Positions 24,301-34,815 of a stretch of 64,000 nt of DNA are shown piece after piece (within the stretch, counting starts at the first letter, position 1; every line of letters begins with the position of its first letter). The stretch spans positions 21,937 through 85,936 of the forward strand of contig JALDNG010000800.1 in assembly GCA_024349245.1 (NCBI GenBank), written 5' to 3'. The position numbers and the translations under genes were made by a program. Under the pieces are notes generated by a model. That model saw only the letters and a list, made by a program, of their open reading frames with translations. It did not search any database and was not told the DNA's origin. The DNA comes from Neodontobutis hainanensis. Lineage: Eukaryota; Chordata; Actinopteri; Gobiiformes; Odontobutidae.

Positions 24301-27186
24301 TTAAAACTGCTTCACATCTGTGTGGCACCAACTTGTGGCACCTCTCAGCTGTTGTTCCACTCCATGATTTTTTAACAACATTCCATTTACATTTCTTGGT
24401 TTTGCTTCAGAAACAGCTTCTCAATTGGATGAAGGTCCAGGGATTAGCATTATTAACATTATTTTTTTTAATTTGAAACCAAGAATTGCTTGTTTACTAG
24501 TGTGTTTGGGGTCATTGTCTTGTTGAAACAAACATTTCAAGGGCATGCCCTCTTCAGCATAAGGCAACATGACATATGCAAACTGATCCCTGGTATGCGA
24601 TAAATAGGCCCAACACTATAGTAGGAGAAACATGCCCATATTATGATGCTTGCTTCACTGTCTTCACTGGGTACTGTGGCCTTAAAGTCAGAATTTGCAG
24701 GTCGTCTCTCAAACAGTTTGTGGCCCTTGGACCTAAAAAGAACAATTTTACTCTCATCTGGTTCTGGTTATTCTTCGATCCATTTGTCGTTCATTTTCTT
24801 CCACGTCTCTCTGGTTTTGCTCTCCATTTTAAGGCATTGGAGATCATTTTAACAGCCTATCATTTTGGCACCATTTTTGGAACCTTTATAGGTTTTTCCC
24901 TTTCCAATCAACTTTTTAATCAAAGTACGCTGTTCTTCTGAACAATGTCTTAAATGACCCATTTTCTTCAGGTTTTCAAATGCATGTTTAACAAGTGCTT
25001 GTGGCTTCATCCTTAAATAGTGCACACCTGATGTTTTTTCACATAATTGATGACCTCAGTGATTCAAATGGCAAACTGCTATTTTTTTAACCATCCTTTC
25101 AACTAATTGCCCAATTGCACAGCCTTAAGAGCGTGCATATCATGAATGCTGGGTCTTGATTGTTTTCTGAGAATCTACTGCACCTACTGGTAACTTGTTT
25201 GCCACTTAGCAGTAAAAAATATATAAAAATCTGGAATATTCTGGTTAGTCACATTGTACTGATTTTTGAACAATACGGTATGTGCACATTTATACATTCT
25301 CCTACTTGGCTTGATGCTTTGCTGTCTTTTTGTTCTCTTTTGACCTCTGTTGTTTGCTTTTGCTCTGTTTTTCTCCATTTGTACCACTTTTCATTCTTTC
25401 TGCTGGACCACTATGACAGTGATAAAAAAGCTGGTTGCAGGTAGGAATTTCTTCTTGCCTCTACTTCTTTTCTTGTTCTTATAATGTATGCAGTTTAGAA
25501 GGTTTCTATTAACTAACCTAATAAGTTTCCTAGTGCTGCTCAGTAGACACTAGCCATGAAACTATCTTCTCATGGAAGAATGTGGATTCTGTTAACTAAA
25601 CAAATCTTAATAGAATAACTTGAGGATAGGACATGACTTTGGCTTTTTCTTTGTGCAGAGGGCCAGCTCGACCATGCAGTGCTTCTGCAGGTGATCAAAG
25701 AGCAGCAAGTTCAGCAGAAGAGACTTCTCGATCAGCAGGAAAAACTGTTGGCTGTCATAGAGGAACAACACAAGGAAATCTACCAGAAACAACCTGCTGG
25801 TGCATACACATATGCAGTATATACAACAAAAATATGAATGCAACACTTTTTGTATTTGTGACATTCATCTTAATCAGAGTCTAAGGTTTCCTACTTGAAA
25901 ATCAATCAAATACATTTCCCTGATAGGAAATTCATTCTATCTTTGAATTTCTTTTAGCCCCTGAAGGTGAAGCAGAGAAAAACATCCAGGAACATGTGGC
26001 GGTTGAAGGTGGAGCAGTAAAAGACCCAGAACCAGGTTCAGACCTAAAGCAGCCTAAAGATGCAGCAGTGGAAGCAGTGGGTGATCCTCCTCAAGGTGGA
26101 GCAGGAGAGGCTCATGTAGTAGCCCCAAATCAAGCTCTGCCAGGAGATAACAATGAAGAGGTTGGGGATGCTAAAGCTGCTGTCCCAGCAGCATATAAAG
26201 AGGACATCAAACCTGGTGACACTGAACTGGGGGCACGAGGAGTACCACTAGCAAAAAAAAAACCTGAGGCTGCACAGCCTGTACTTCAGAATGAACAGAT
26301 AGTCCAAGGTGAAGAACCAAATAAAGAAATAATAGAGAAAGAGGCTCAGGCAAGAGTTCAAATGGAACAGCATGAGAAGGAGTTAAGAGAAAAACAAGAG
26401 TTAGAGAAGCAGAAAGAGAGAATACAGAAGAAAGTGGAGGCAAGGGTAGAACAAGAACGACTAGAAAGAGAGAAGAAGGAGCAGTTAGCCAAAGAGCAGG
26501 AAAGGCTAGAGAATAAGGTACAAGTGCGATTAGAAAAAGAGCGCCAGGAACTAGAGCTGGCAAAACAGAGGGCCGAGCAGGAAGGGTTTGAGAAAGAAAT
26601 CGAGGCTAGAGTTGAGAAAGAACGGCTGGAGAGGGAGTACAAAGAGAAGCTGGCCAAAGAACAGGAGCTGAAAAAGGAAAGAGAAAAACAAGGGGAAAAG
26701 GATGAAGAAAAACTCCAAAGAGACGTCCAGCAAGCTGAAAATGAACTTGACAAAGTAAGAAATAACAATGTGGATGAGTCACGAGAGAGGGAGCAAACAG
26801 CAGAAGCCCAAAACGGGGCACTGGAGAATGAGAGAGAAGACAGTGAGGCTTTGAAGAAGGGAGGACGGGACCTCAAAAAGAAGCAGGTCAACCCTAGGGT
26901 AGATGTAAAAAATGAAGAAGCAGAGGGTAACCTCCAGGGCTCCAAGGAGAAAGCCAGGGACCAGGGAGAAATAGATCTAAGGCGGAAACGCAGGGCACTG
27001 GGGACTAAAGAAACGCATTGGCCCCCAGAAGAGACTGGTGGGTCCAGGGGGGACCATGGCCAAGAGCCCCTGTTGGAGCTGGGGGTCTCTGACCTGCACG
27101 TAGCCCTGGAGAAGCAGTTACTGGCTGGAGCAATGGTGCACTCACGGCAGATTAAACAGGCCTCGGAAGCAGACGGCACCAAATAA
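21348..27186 (+). CDS. slc38a10: SLC38A10 3' half (partial, inside composite transposon)
   Basis: The exons are 21348-21454, 21536-21689, 23014-23151, 23321-23728, 23809-23889, 25420-25440 (a 21-nt microexon), 25659-25799 and 25958-27186. All have GT/AG borders and compatible phases, giving 759 codons with no internal stop. The first two exons encode the last two membrane spans (ICFICPALIYRKI and LVLMVGLCILLIS). The rest is the long cytosolic tail of this sodium-coupled neutral amino-acid transporter family member. Matching blocks include IKGPVDLPE, EAEAHRHEPP, LDHAVLLQVIKEQQVQQKRL and the C-terminal VHSRQIKQA. The last exon holds a long E/K/R-rich coiled-coil repeat region. Exons for the preceding transmembrane helices are absent from the window. 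The first exon needs one base from upstream, and an internal in-frame ATG lies at 21380. No AATAAA is seen between the stop and 27449. Confidence 0.9.
21690..23013. other. SLC38A10 intron inside the composite
   Basis: This intron follows the exon ending in LPVLH. It contains a C-rich stretch at about 22215-22330 and ends in a short TG run that forms the acceptor. No exon or transposon is recognised. Its persistence, like that of the other introns, shows that the gene was captured as DNA and not through a processed transcript. Confidence 0.6.
23978..25280 (-). mobile_element. Tc1-like transposon with roughly 200-bp terminal repeats in an SLC38A10 intron
   Basis: Both ends carry the same long inverted repeat, including TAGATTCTCA against TGAGAATCTA and GCAATTGGGCAATTAGT against its complement. 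The interior on the - strand is decayed transposase. It belongs to the same family as 11936-13050. It lies between the exon ending at 23889 and the microexon at 25420. Confidence 0.75.
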
Positions 27187-27448
27187 CACACAATACAGTT
27201 ACACACCCTAACGCAATATGATCTGCCTTACAGTCTCTCCAATCTTGAACTACAAAAAGTGCACATTCAGTGGTCTGTTTACTGTGATATGAACTAAAGG
27301 TCTTTGTTAACAAGCAAAGAGTATGTAAATAGTAACTTATTTTTGTCAAGTGAAGGGGAGTACTGGATATGTAACCGTTGAAATGTAAAGTATATAAAAT
27401 CTATGTATACACCATTCTGTGGTGTTTAGACCGTGTGTGTGTGTGTGT
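27187..27448. other. Residual SLC38A10 3' UTR
   Basis: A/T-rich sequence follows the stop and ends in a GT run directly abutting element E. No consensus AATAAA is present, so the transcript may read through to the E-derived signal at 28378-28383. Confidence 0.5.
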
Positions 27449-28811
27449 CAGACATGAAAATCGCTCACCTTTCGGCGAAATTCGCCGTTTTGAAACCAAA
27501 ATAGGTGACCTACGTGAATCGTATAGATTCGATGAGAAAATGTTTAGGGGGGTAGGGGGGGTAGGGGTAGTACCGGAGAACAGGTGCGCGTGCCAGAAGG
27601 GACCGCGAGTGCATGGAAATAGCACGAATGGCCTTGCTTCACCAGTTTGTTTCTCTGGGAAGGTAGGGGAGTACCATTACCTGATTGGTTTACAAGCAGA
27701 TTGCATTCGCGCGTGCCAGCCAGGTTCGTGCTTACCAGAGCGTGCACACCAAGGAGTGCGGACCACTATCAGAAGCTGAAGAAGCACATCTGTCCTCTGA
27801 GCTTTTACCTGACTGAATTTGGTGAGTGATGGTTTCTTTTAATATTTTCTGGTATATATCTGTTAGTTACCTAGGAGCTCTGTTGACATAAGCTAGCTAA
27901 CGTTAGCTCCAACTTGATGAATTGAGTCATCAAACACAGCAGGAGAGAACGCAACGTTAGCCAGCTTACGTAAAGCTCCGGTGGCAAATTCTTAATGTTA
28001 GCTAACGCTGCCGTTAACGTAAGTCTAACATTAGCATGATATTGTTACTAAAGTTACCTGCTAGCTTTTATAGCTGACGGTAAATCACAAAAAAAGAAAC
28101 ATTGTTAATGTTAGTGCTTCTTTCTTAAATATCTACAACTCGTTTTTCCAGGACGTGTACTGTTGATGATTTTGAGGTGAGGGAACTGACAAGGCTGAAG
28201 GTAAAGTGAAGTGTCAAGAAACAGACTGCTGAAGAGGAGAAAAAGGCAAGGCTGAGACATTTGGCAAAACAGCGAAAGCGGGCCATGGAGACACTGGTGG
28301 TCCAGGCAAAGAAGAAAAAATTAGATCTGCTTCTAAGAGTATTACGAACGAACTTAATGTAATTTGTTATCTTTGCCAATAAAATGTGTTAAAATCTGAA
28401 TTGCGTAACATTGTATTGTCTGTCATTGTTCCAATCATGATGGAAGAGAAGACAAGTTAAGCTATAGCATGTCTACCATCTCTTGTGGGATTTATGCATT
28501 CAGCCATTTGTGTTGCCCTTATACCACATTGTGCCTCATATATACTGGACATTTTAGACCCAGTGACAGGCTGGCATGAAATGGCTTGCATAATACTTAG
28601 TAAGAAGGCCATAATATTTTTGACTCATGGCTGAAGTTATGTTTTAATGCCTCTCCCCAGGTTGGCAAAAAATGCATCTCTAAATGCATCTGATTGATGC
28701 TTTAAAATTGGGAATATTTAAAATTTTCTTCCAGGGGAGCATGCCCCCGGATCCCCTTAGAGGGGTAATATCTTTCTCACCTTTTTCACCCCTGACCCGT
28801 TTTCATGCCTG
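27449..28811 (+). mobile_element. Element E, complete copy (1363 bp)
   Basis: The inverted termini start CAG(A/G)CATGAAAA and then diverge. The interior keeps a mini-gene architecture: an exon-like 5' part with a GTGAGT donor after 27821, and a CAG acceptor before 28152. A basic coiled-coil-like reading frame (KKQTAEEEKKARLRHLAKQR onward) follows, with AATAAA at 28378-28383. No transposase domain is recognised, so it is probably non-autonomous. A 6-bp duplication is unusual. I cannot assign the superfamily from sequence alone. Confidence 0.7.
28378..28383 (+). terminator. Polyadenylation signal AATAAA of element E
   Basis: It follows the stop codon of the E reading frame by about a dozen bases. 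It is the first consensus signal downstream of the captured SLC38A10 stop codon. Confidence 0.5.
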
Positions 28812-28817
28812 GCAAAG
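28812..28817. repeat. Target-site duplication GCAAAG, right copy
   Basis: It sits directly after the element E terminus CATGCCTG and directly before the resumed Tc1 sequence GGACCAGG. Confidence 0.85.
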
Positions 28818-29452
28818 GGACCAGGACAACTGATTTTTATAAAGGAAATAATTAATGGGTCTGTGTATCGTGAGATTCTGAGTAAAAACCTTCTTCCATC
28901 AGCAAGGGCATTGAAGATAAAAACGAGGCTGGGTCTTTCAGCATGACAATGATCCCAAACACACCGCCCGGCCAACGAAGGAGTGGCTTTGTAAGAAGCA
29001 TTTCAAGGTCCTAGAGTGACCTATCCAGTCTCCAGATCTCAACCCCATAGAAATTCTTTGGAGGGAGTCAAAGCGCTTTGAGTGCCTACTACAGTAGGTG
29101 GAAAAGAGCTATATAAAATAAAGATTATTATTATTATAGTTGAAAACCCATGTTGCCCAGTGACAGCCCCAAAACATCACTGCTCTAGAGGAGATCTGAA
29201 GATCAGAGAGGAGATCAAAGGGTGTATAACAAAGTATTTAGATAAACTTTTGTTACTGACCAAATACTATACCAACATTTTCAAATAAATTCAATGTGAG
29301 AATAAAGACAATGTGATTTTCTGGATTTTTTTCTCATTTTGTCTCTCATAGTTGAAGTGTACCAATGATGGAAAATACAGGCCTCTCTTATTTTTTTAAG
29401 CAGGAGAACTTGGACAATTGGTGGCTGACTAAATACTTTTTTGCCCCACTGT
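28818..29452 (+). mobile_element. Right half of the split Tc1-like transposon
   Basis: It resumes with GGACCAGGACAACTG and a transposase-like HDNDPKHTA-type segment (AGSFQHDNDPKHTARPTK-like, from frame-broken sequence near 28930-28980). It ends with AAATACTTTTTTGCCCCACT, complementary to the left end. A short SINE-like tail (AAAGCGCTTTGAGTGCC through GAGCTATATAAA) is inserted near 29065-29137. Confidence 0.85.
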
Positions 29453-29794
29453 AGGTCGTCTGGTTTGTCTGGGCTTTGTCCAGAGAAGTGCCACTGATGG
29501 CCGAGAGGGTGGCACATTCTTAGTGTAGGCCTCTACTGAGTTCCCAGGTCTAGTTAAATTATGAAGGACATCAGTAAGCCGTGTCGCAAACATTTCCAGT
29601 GCAGCTGCGCTAAAGTTTCAGGAAGACTCAAGAAGATTTGTCGGAATTTGAGGAAAATGTATAACTTATCTCAAATTTCACCAGTGAGTTATCTGAAATA
29701 GCAGACAAAAGAGAGGAGACCGAAAGAGGGGAAACATCTATTCTACGAGCCAAAAAATATCAAGAAAGTTTCCACTAACTACGCTCATGAACAA

Positions 29795-30512
29795 ACTGCC
29801 TTTTAGGCCCTTTCTGCCTTATTCCTTCTTTTCTGCCCTATTTCAGCTCTATAAGCTCTTACTTTTTTTGTCAGCTGTTTTTGCCCTTGTTCCAGCACAG
29901 TCTGCCCTTGTCCCGGGCCTTTCTGCCCTTGTTCATGCGCGTTTGCCATCTTCAGCCATTTCTCCAATTTTTCTAGCCGTCTCTGCCTTTTTAAGCGCTT
30001 TCTGCTAATTTGTCAGCTTTCTTCTGCACATTATGCAATATGCACCCACCTAAGTAGAAGCCATTGCAAAGAAAAAACTACTATTACTTAAATAATATCA
30101 ATAACAGACCAGAATTTTGACACGTTTTAAAGTTTGAACGATTTAAAATTGGTTAAATGGTTGAGGAGTTGAAAGTGGACATAAATCATTGTAAATAAAC
30201 AAATTAATAATAACTAGAATCTATGCAAAGCATTCTGCAATTGCAGGTGGTTGCATAGTATCAAATTTGCAGAAGAAAGCAAAAAAAATTGCAGAAAGGG
30301 CTTAAAAAGGCAGAGACAGCTGGAAAAAGAGCTGAAATGGCTTAAAGTGCCAGAAACAATCGGCAGAAAGCGCTGGAACAAGGGTAAAAAGGCCAAAATT
30401 TGCAGAAAGGGATGGAAAAAGGGTTTAAAGGGCCTAAAAGGCAGAAAGAGCTGGGAAAAGGGCTTCAATTGTTGGGAAGGGGGCAAAAAGGGCCTAAAAG
30501 GGCAGGGTGTAG
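29795..30512. repeat. Long imperfect fold-back (inverted repeat) of pyrimidine/purine units
   Basis: The left arm (about 29795-30035) is built of pyrimidine-rich units such as TTTCTGCCCTTGTTC. The right arm (about 30265-30512) is its collinear reverse complement. Shared blocks include CTGCCTTTTAGGCCC, CCCTTGTTCCAGC and TCTCTGCCTTTTTAAGC. A spacer of about 230 bp of A/T-rich DNA separates them. It would form a long hairpin and resembles fold-back or MITE-type elements with internal subrepeats. Confidence 0.65.
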
Positions 30513-31039
30513 TCTGGGTCTGTCCTGGATGTAGTCTGAGCTGAAGTAAAATGTTGGAATTGGAACACAGCCTTCTGACAATGGGACTAACTCTATTAAT
30601 GGAGCTCAACACTGAACATGTTTAACACTAAGGCCACACTTCAAAGGATGATGTCATCGGGCTGATTACTAGTGAGACACACCTGTTCACAGGCAGACAC
30701 CTGAAGACACTTTTTCTTGGAGGGTAGCCTTCAAACAAATGCATTATATTAATAAACAGTAGTGAAAAAACGTTGACACCGTGAGTGTCAGGAGACTATG
30801 CTGAATGCGTGGATATAAGATTTATGTAATTTTGGTTAAAAAAAGTATTTTTAGTGGATAAACAGATATTGAGCTTCAAGGCTACTATCAGTGATTAGGA
30901 CACTGAGGGCCTCTGCTGTTCCAGGACCTTTTGTCATAAAAAAACTACGTATCAACCTGAGGCCCTGGGAAAGAACACTCCCTCAGCTCCATAGCTACAG
31001 TCAGAAGTCACAGATTGGAGAGAATAACAGTTAGTTTGT

Positions 31040-31990
31040 CTAATCAGACAAATCTGATTCAAATCCCTGCAAACAGATAAAGTCAGGTCCTGCTCAAACA
31101 GACCTGAAACTTGTTGTTCAATGTCAGGTCTTTGGTAAACAAATCTTTTATAATTAACAATTTTATAACTTCACATGAGCTTGATTTTATGTTTTTAACA
31201 GAAATATGGTTAGACAGCAAGACTGGAAATGCGGTCCTTATTGAATCCACCCCATTGAATTTCACGTGAGTGGTGGTGTATGTGTCTTTCTTAGAGATAA
31301 TATTCTTATCCAGAAACTATCACTTGGGGAGTTTTCATCATTTGAGTATGTGTCATTCAAAATGGAGTTTTATATGTAGTTATTTAAAACCCACCTCAAC
31401 AATGTCATGTTATTGATGAGTTACTGTAATGCTTTCGGTTGTCTGCACAGAATTTGAATAAATAGTCATATCAGGTGATTTTAATGTGCATGTGGATAAT
31501 GTTTGTGTCAGAAATGCCAAAGAACTTTCTACTTTTCCTGATACTTGTGGTCTTTGTCAACATGTTAATGAGCCGACCCATAACAGAGGTCACACTCTGG
31601 ACCTGGTCATTACAAAGGGTGTTCATATTTCAGCTGTCACTGTGATTGATGTTGCTCTCTCTGATCATTCTTGTGTCTTTTCCCATCTGTCCATAATTCC
31701 AAAAGTTGCTGTTGGACCTACAGTTGTTCAGAAGAGGCACATTAATGATAAAACCAGGACCAAGTTTATGGAGGCAGTCAGGTTTGAAAATGCTTCATCA
31801 GGTTAGGTTGATTATTTGTTGAATTTTTTACTTCAGGTGTTTTAAATGTTTTGGACACCATTGCTCCTGTTAAGGTTAAAGTGATGAGGAAGAGGCAGGC
31901 TTCATGGAGCAATGCTCCTTCTGTCAGGGCACAGAAACGGGAATACCGAAAAGCTGATAGAAAATGGCGTAAATTGAAACTCTTAATTCA
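31040..31990 (+). mobile_element. LINE endonuclease fragment, decayed
   Basis: Scraps of an APE-type endonuclease appear in several frames. They include a TEIWLDSKTGN block near 31200, a DFNVHVDN block near 31480, NEPTHNRGHTLDLVITKG, and a SDHSCVFSHL block near 31660-31690. A KREYRKADRKWRK segment is typical of the region between endonuclease and RT. Frameshifts and stops show that it is inactive. It ends where a different LINE begins. Confidence 0.75.
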
Positions 31991-31997
31991 TTATGAG

Positions 31998-32765
31998 ACC
32001 TGTTCCCGGTGCAATTTGGACTTCAGCAGGGCTGCCCTTTGTCACTTGTCCTGTTCAGTATCTTTATGAACAGGATTTCTAGGCGCAGCCAGGGGCCGGA
32101 GGGAGCCTGGTTTGGGGACCACAGGATCTCATCTCTGCTTTTTGCAGATGACGTTGTCCTGTTGACTCCATCGAGCCAGGATCTTCAGTGTGCACTGGGG
32201 CAGTTTGCAGCCGAGTGTGAAGCGGCTGGGATGAGAATCAGCACCTCCAAGTCTGAGACAATGGTTCTCAGTCAGAAAAGGGTGGCTTGCCCCCTCCAGG
32301 TTGGTGGAGAGCTCCTGCCTCAAGTGGAGTGGAGTATCTTGGGGTCTTGTTCACGAGTGAGGGAAGGAGGGAGCGTGAGATTGACAGACGGATTGGTGCA
32401 GCTTCTGTTGTGGTGAAGGAGCTGAGCTGTAGGGCAAAGCTCTCAATTTACCGTTCAATCTACATTCCTAATCTCACCTATGGTCATGGGCTTTGGGTCA
32501 TGACCGAAAGAACAAGACCCTGGATACAGACGGACAAAATTAGCTTTTTTTTTTGCAGGGTGGCGGGGTGCTCCCTTGGAGATAGGGTGAGGAGTTCGGT
32601 CACTCAAGAGGAGCTCAAAGTAGAGCTGCTGTTCCTCCACATCGAGAGGAGCCAGCTGAGGTGGCTCAGGCATCGGATGCCTACTGGACGCCTGAGAAGT
32701 CTGGGCGTCTTTGCTTAATGGAAACTGCAAGTCTGGGCGACATCTGCCCCCGTGACCCGTCCCCG
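31998..32765 (+). mobile_element. LINE reverse-transcriptase fragment with GGATGGATG tail
   Basis: The + strand encodes FGLQQGCPLSLVLFSIFMNR, then LLFADDVVLL with the catalytic FADD variant, followed by ECEAAGMRISTSKSE and a frame change into the C-terminal region (KLSIYRSIYIPNLTYGHG and HIERSQLRWLRH). The 3' end is CCCCGGATAATGGATGGATG. Two smaller scraps of this family lie at about 640-765 and 36815-37005. It is 5' truncated and frame-broken. Confidence 0.8.
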
Positions 32766-33372
32766 GATAATGGATGGATGTTCAACGAAGTACAGCAGTT
32801 GTAACTTCGTATGAGATATTATCTACTGCGTGTCACGTTTGTTTAAAGTGGCTAACGTTAGCTGAGCAGCTACATCAATATTTCACGTAGTTTCACTGAG
32901 GCTAAGTGTTTATAAGAGTCTCACCAGAATAATAATATCAGACAGGATACTATATATGTGTTACTTTTACATTTATTAGGACAAGTCTTTGCACCATAAT
33001 ATGTCTGTCAACTCATTTAGTTTGTTTCTAGGTTATTACTTTTACTGTAATAAATTGGTCCTGCATTATTTTGAGACAACATAAATGTAAACTCACAGTA
33101 TAATTTCAGCTTATCATTGTTTATTTCACTGTTAATGTCATTCAGAATACCTAAAACATGAAATTTAGCACTATAAAAATACAGATATGCAATTTATTTA
33201 TTTTTTTCCAAAATCATGACTCTAGCTTAAAAGACTATTAAGCTCCTGTTAAGAGAGCACTGATAGTGAGTCAAGAAGGGGGAGGGCAAGAGGTGCAAGC
33301 GAGAGAGACAGAGATGCAGGTTGGTCATATACAGTATCTACCAATGATCACACATACAAATAAACCTCTAAT

Positions 33373-33681
33373 CTAAACAAAGCTTGTTGTTACATTCTTG
33401 GGAACAGTTACAACTACTGTCGCAGGAGAAGAAGGATTAAGTTCTCCAGGTTGTTGTAACTCATCTGCCATGGGTTTTTCTAGATGTGCTGGATTACCAC
33501 CACACCAGGACCAATCATACCCAGTTGGGGTCAGCCAGTGTGGTGCACCTGTTTGAACTGCAGGGTCATGCCTAAGGACCTGGAAAACAAATGCTGCAGA
33601 CCGGATCCAGTAGGGTCTCAGCAGGAAGGCCCACATGGAACTGTCTGGATCAAAGCCTCCTGCGTTTAGCTCGGCAGACAT
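33373..33681 (-). CDS. Unidentified 102-codon open frame
   Basis: An ATG at 33681 (- strand) opens a frame of 102 codons to TAG at 33373. The composition looks protein-like: MSAELNAGGFDPDSSMW at the start, a Trp/Tyr-rich middle (PTGYDWSWCGGNPAHLEKP) and a Pro/Val-rich end. GC content is above the surrounding DNA. I recognise no family. It could be an exon of an unknown gene, a domesticated or captured fragment, or transposon coding. Confidence 0.3.
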   Translation of the reverse strand: MSAELNAGGFDPDSSMWAFLLRPYWIRSAAFVFQVLRHDPAVQTGAPHWLTPTGYDWSWCGGNPAHLEKPMADELQQPGELNPSSPATVVVTVPKNVTTSFV

Positions 33682-33913
33682 GGAATGATATCCTAGTGCT
33701 TTAGGACAGCCAAGACCCCGGGCAGATAACAGAATATCGTTACTCTACATATCGCCAGTTCATTGTATGACAGCATGAATGTCAGGGTGCAGGGAATCGG
33801 ATTGTGATACCAAGCTGCTGTGTGTATAATTAGGGATACATACCCAAACTCAATTAGTAATTATGCAGGTTTCAAAGACACCCCCTTTAGAGTGAATTAA
33901 CAATTAACCACTA

Positions 33914-33916
<3 letters not shown>

Positions 33917-33998
<82 letters not shown>
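33917..33998. repeat. TA microsatellite
   Basis: An uninterrupted TA run of about 80 bp followed by a short CA run. Similar TA arrays lie at 14707-14773, 18385-18432 and 57297-57391. Confidence 0.95.
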
Positions 33999-34000
<2 letters not shown>

Positions 34001-34815
34001 CACACACACACATCTCATATAATACTTTGGGTGACTACCTCAAAAGAAAGATTTTTATAATTCCTCGTTCTTCATTTACAAATGTTACACATTTTTGAAA
34101 ATACATAAATATATAATTTGTTTAAATGGTTTTCTGTACAGATTTACTCTAAAGACATTCCATTAAAGAACTCTCTTCTATTGCTGCCCTTTATGTGGCT
34201 GATGTCATGTCCTACAGAGAGAAAAATATATAAATAAATAAATGCATTGGTGTCATTTTGACAGTAATATTCATTTCATCAATTTACAAAGGCATTTAAT
34301 ACAGACGCACAAAGCTTGCTGATCTCGCTCGCTGTAATGGCGTCTATACCAGGAAGTCAGAGCTGTACACGGGAGCGCGCACTACGTAACAACAGCCCGA
34401 GTTCTGGACAATAAAATGAGCCTACAGGCTCAGCGAAGAAACAGTTTTTAAACAAAGAAGGCCTCAGTCGTCTCATCTAATTATGGTCGGCTCTTATTTG
34501 GGCAAATAAAAGCATAATTTGCGCTTAAAAATTTAAAACCTGAATAATTTGCTTTTTGAGGTCATTAACTCAAGGGTTCATTTACTTTTTCCACTCCCAT
34601 TTTGAATGTTGAGTGTGTTCAATAAAGATCAGATTTTTTTTTTTTACAGACATTATGTTTGTCAATACACTTGACTTAGATGAAAATCAGATCACATTTT
34701 AAGACAAATTTCTTCAAAAAACCATGAAATTCCAAAAGGTTTACATACTTTTTCTTGCCACTGTAGCCTACCTTCCTACATACATACAATTCCTTCCAGG
34801 CAGAAGGGGAAATAC

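Larger units (their letters stand above)
20676..28811 (+). mobile_element. 8.1-kb composite DNA transposon carrying the 3' half of SLC38A10
   Basis: Termini are CAGACATGAAAA on the left and, as reverse complement, CAGGCATGAAAA on the right. They are flanked by perfect GCAAAG duplications inside a Tc1-like element. The layout is a 525-bp 5' segment of element E (20676-21200), eight SLC38A10 exons with their introns (21348-27186), then a complete E (27449-28811). The internal E copy has no GCAAAG at its own left end, where GT repeats precede it. The whole 8136 bp therefore behaves as one inserted unit. The alternative is that E alone inserted first and the gene segment entered later with a 525-bp duplication of E. 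Confidence 0.75.
29453..34815. other. Gene-free repeat region between SLC38A10 insertion and dlk1
   Basis: It contains a fold-back repeat (29795-30512), LINE fragments (about 31040-31990 and 31998-32765), a possible coding exon on - (33373-33681), a long TA microsatellite (33917-33998) and Tc1-type terminal sequence near 34540-34770. The stretches 30560-31030 and 32770-33370 show nothing recognisable. Confidence 0.6.

Noticed and set aside
26207..27206. Long Ser/Phe/Cys-rich open frames opposite the last SLC38A10 exon
   Set aside because: They are antisense shadows of the E/K/R-rich coding repeat. The + strand matches a known protein with proper splice phases.
20676..28811. Processed (retrotransposed) SLC38A10 copy
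   Set aside because: All introns with GT/AG borders are retained and there is no poly(A) tail, so capture occurred at the DNA level.
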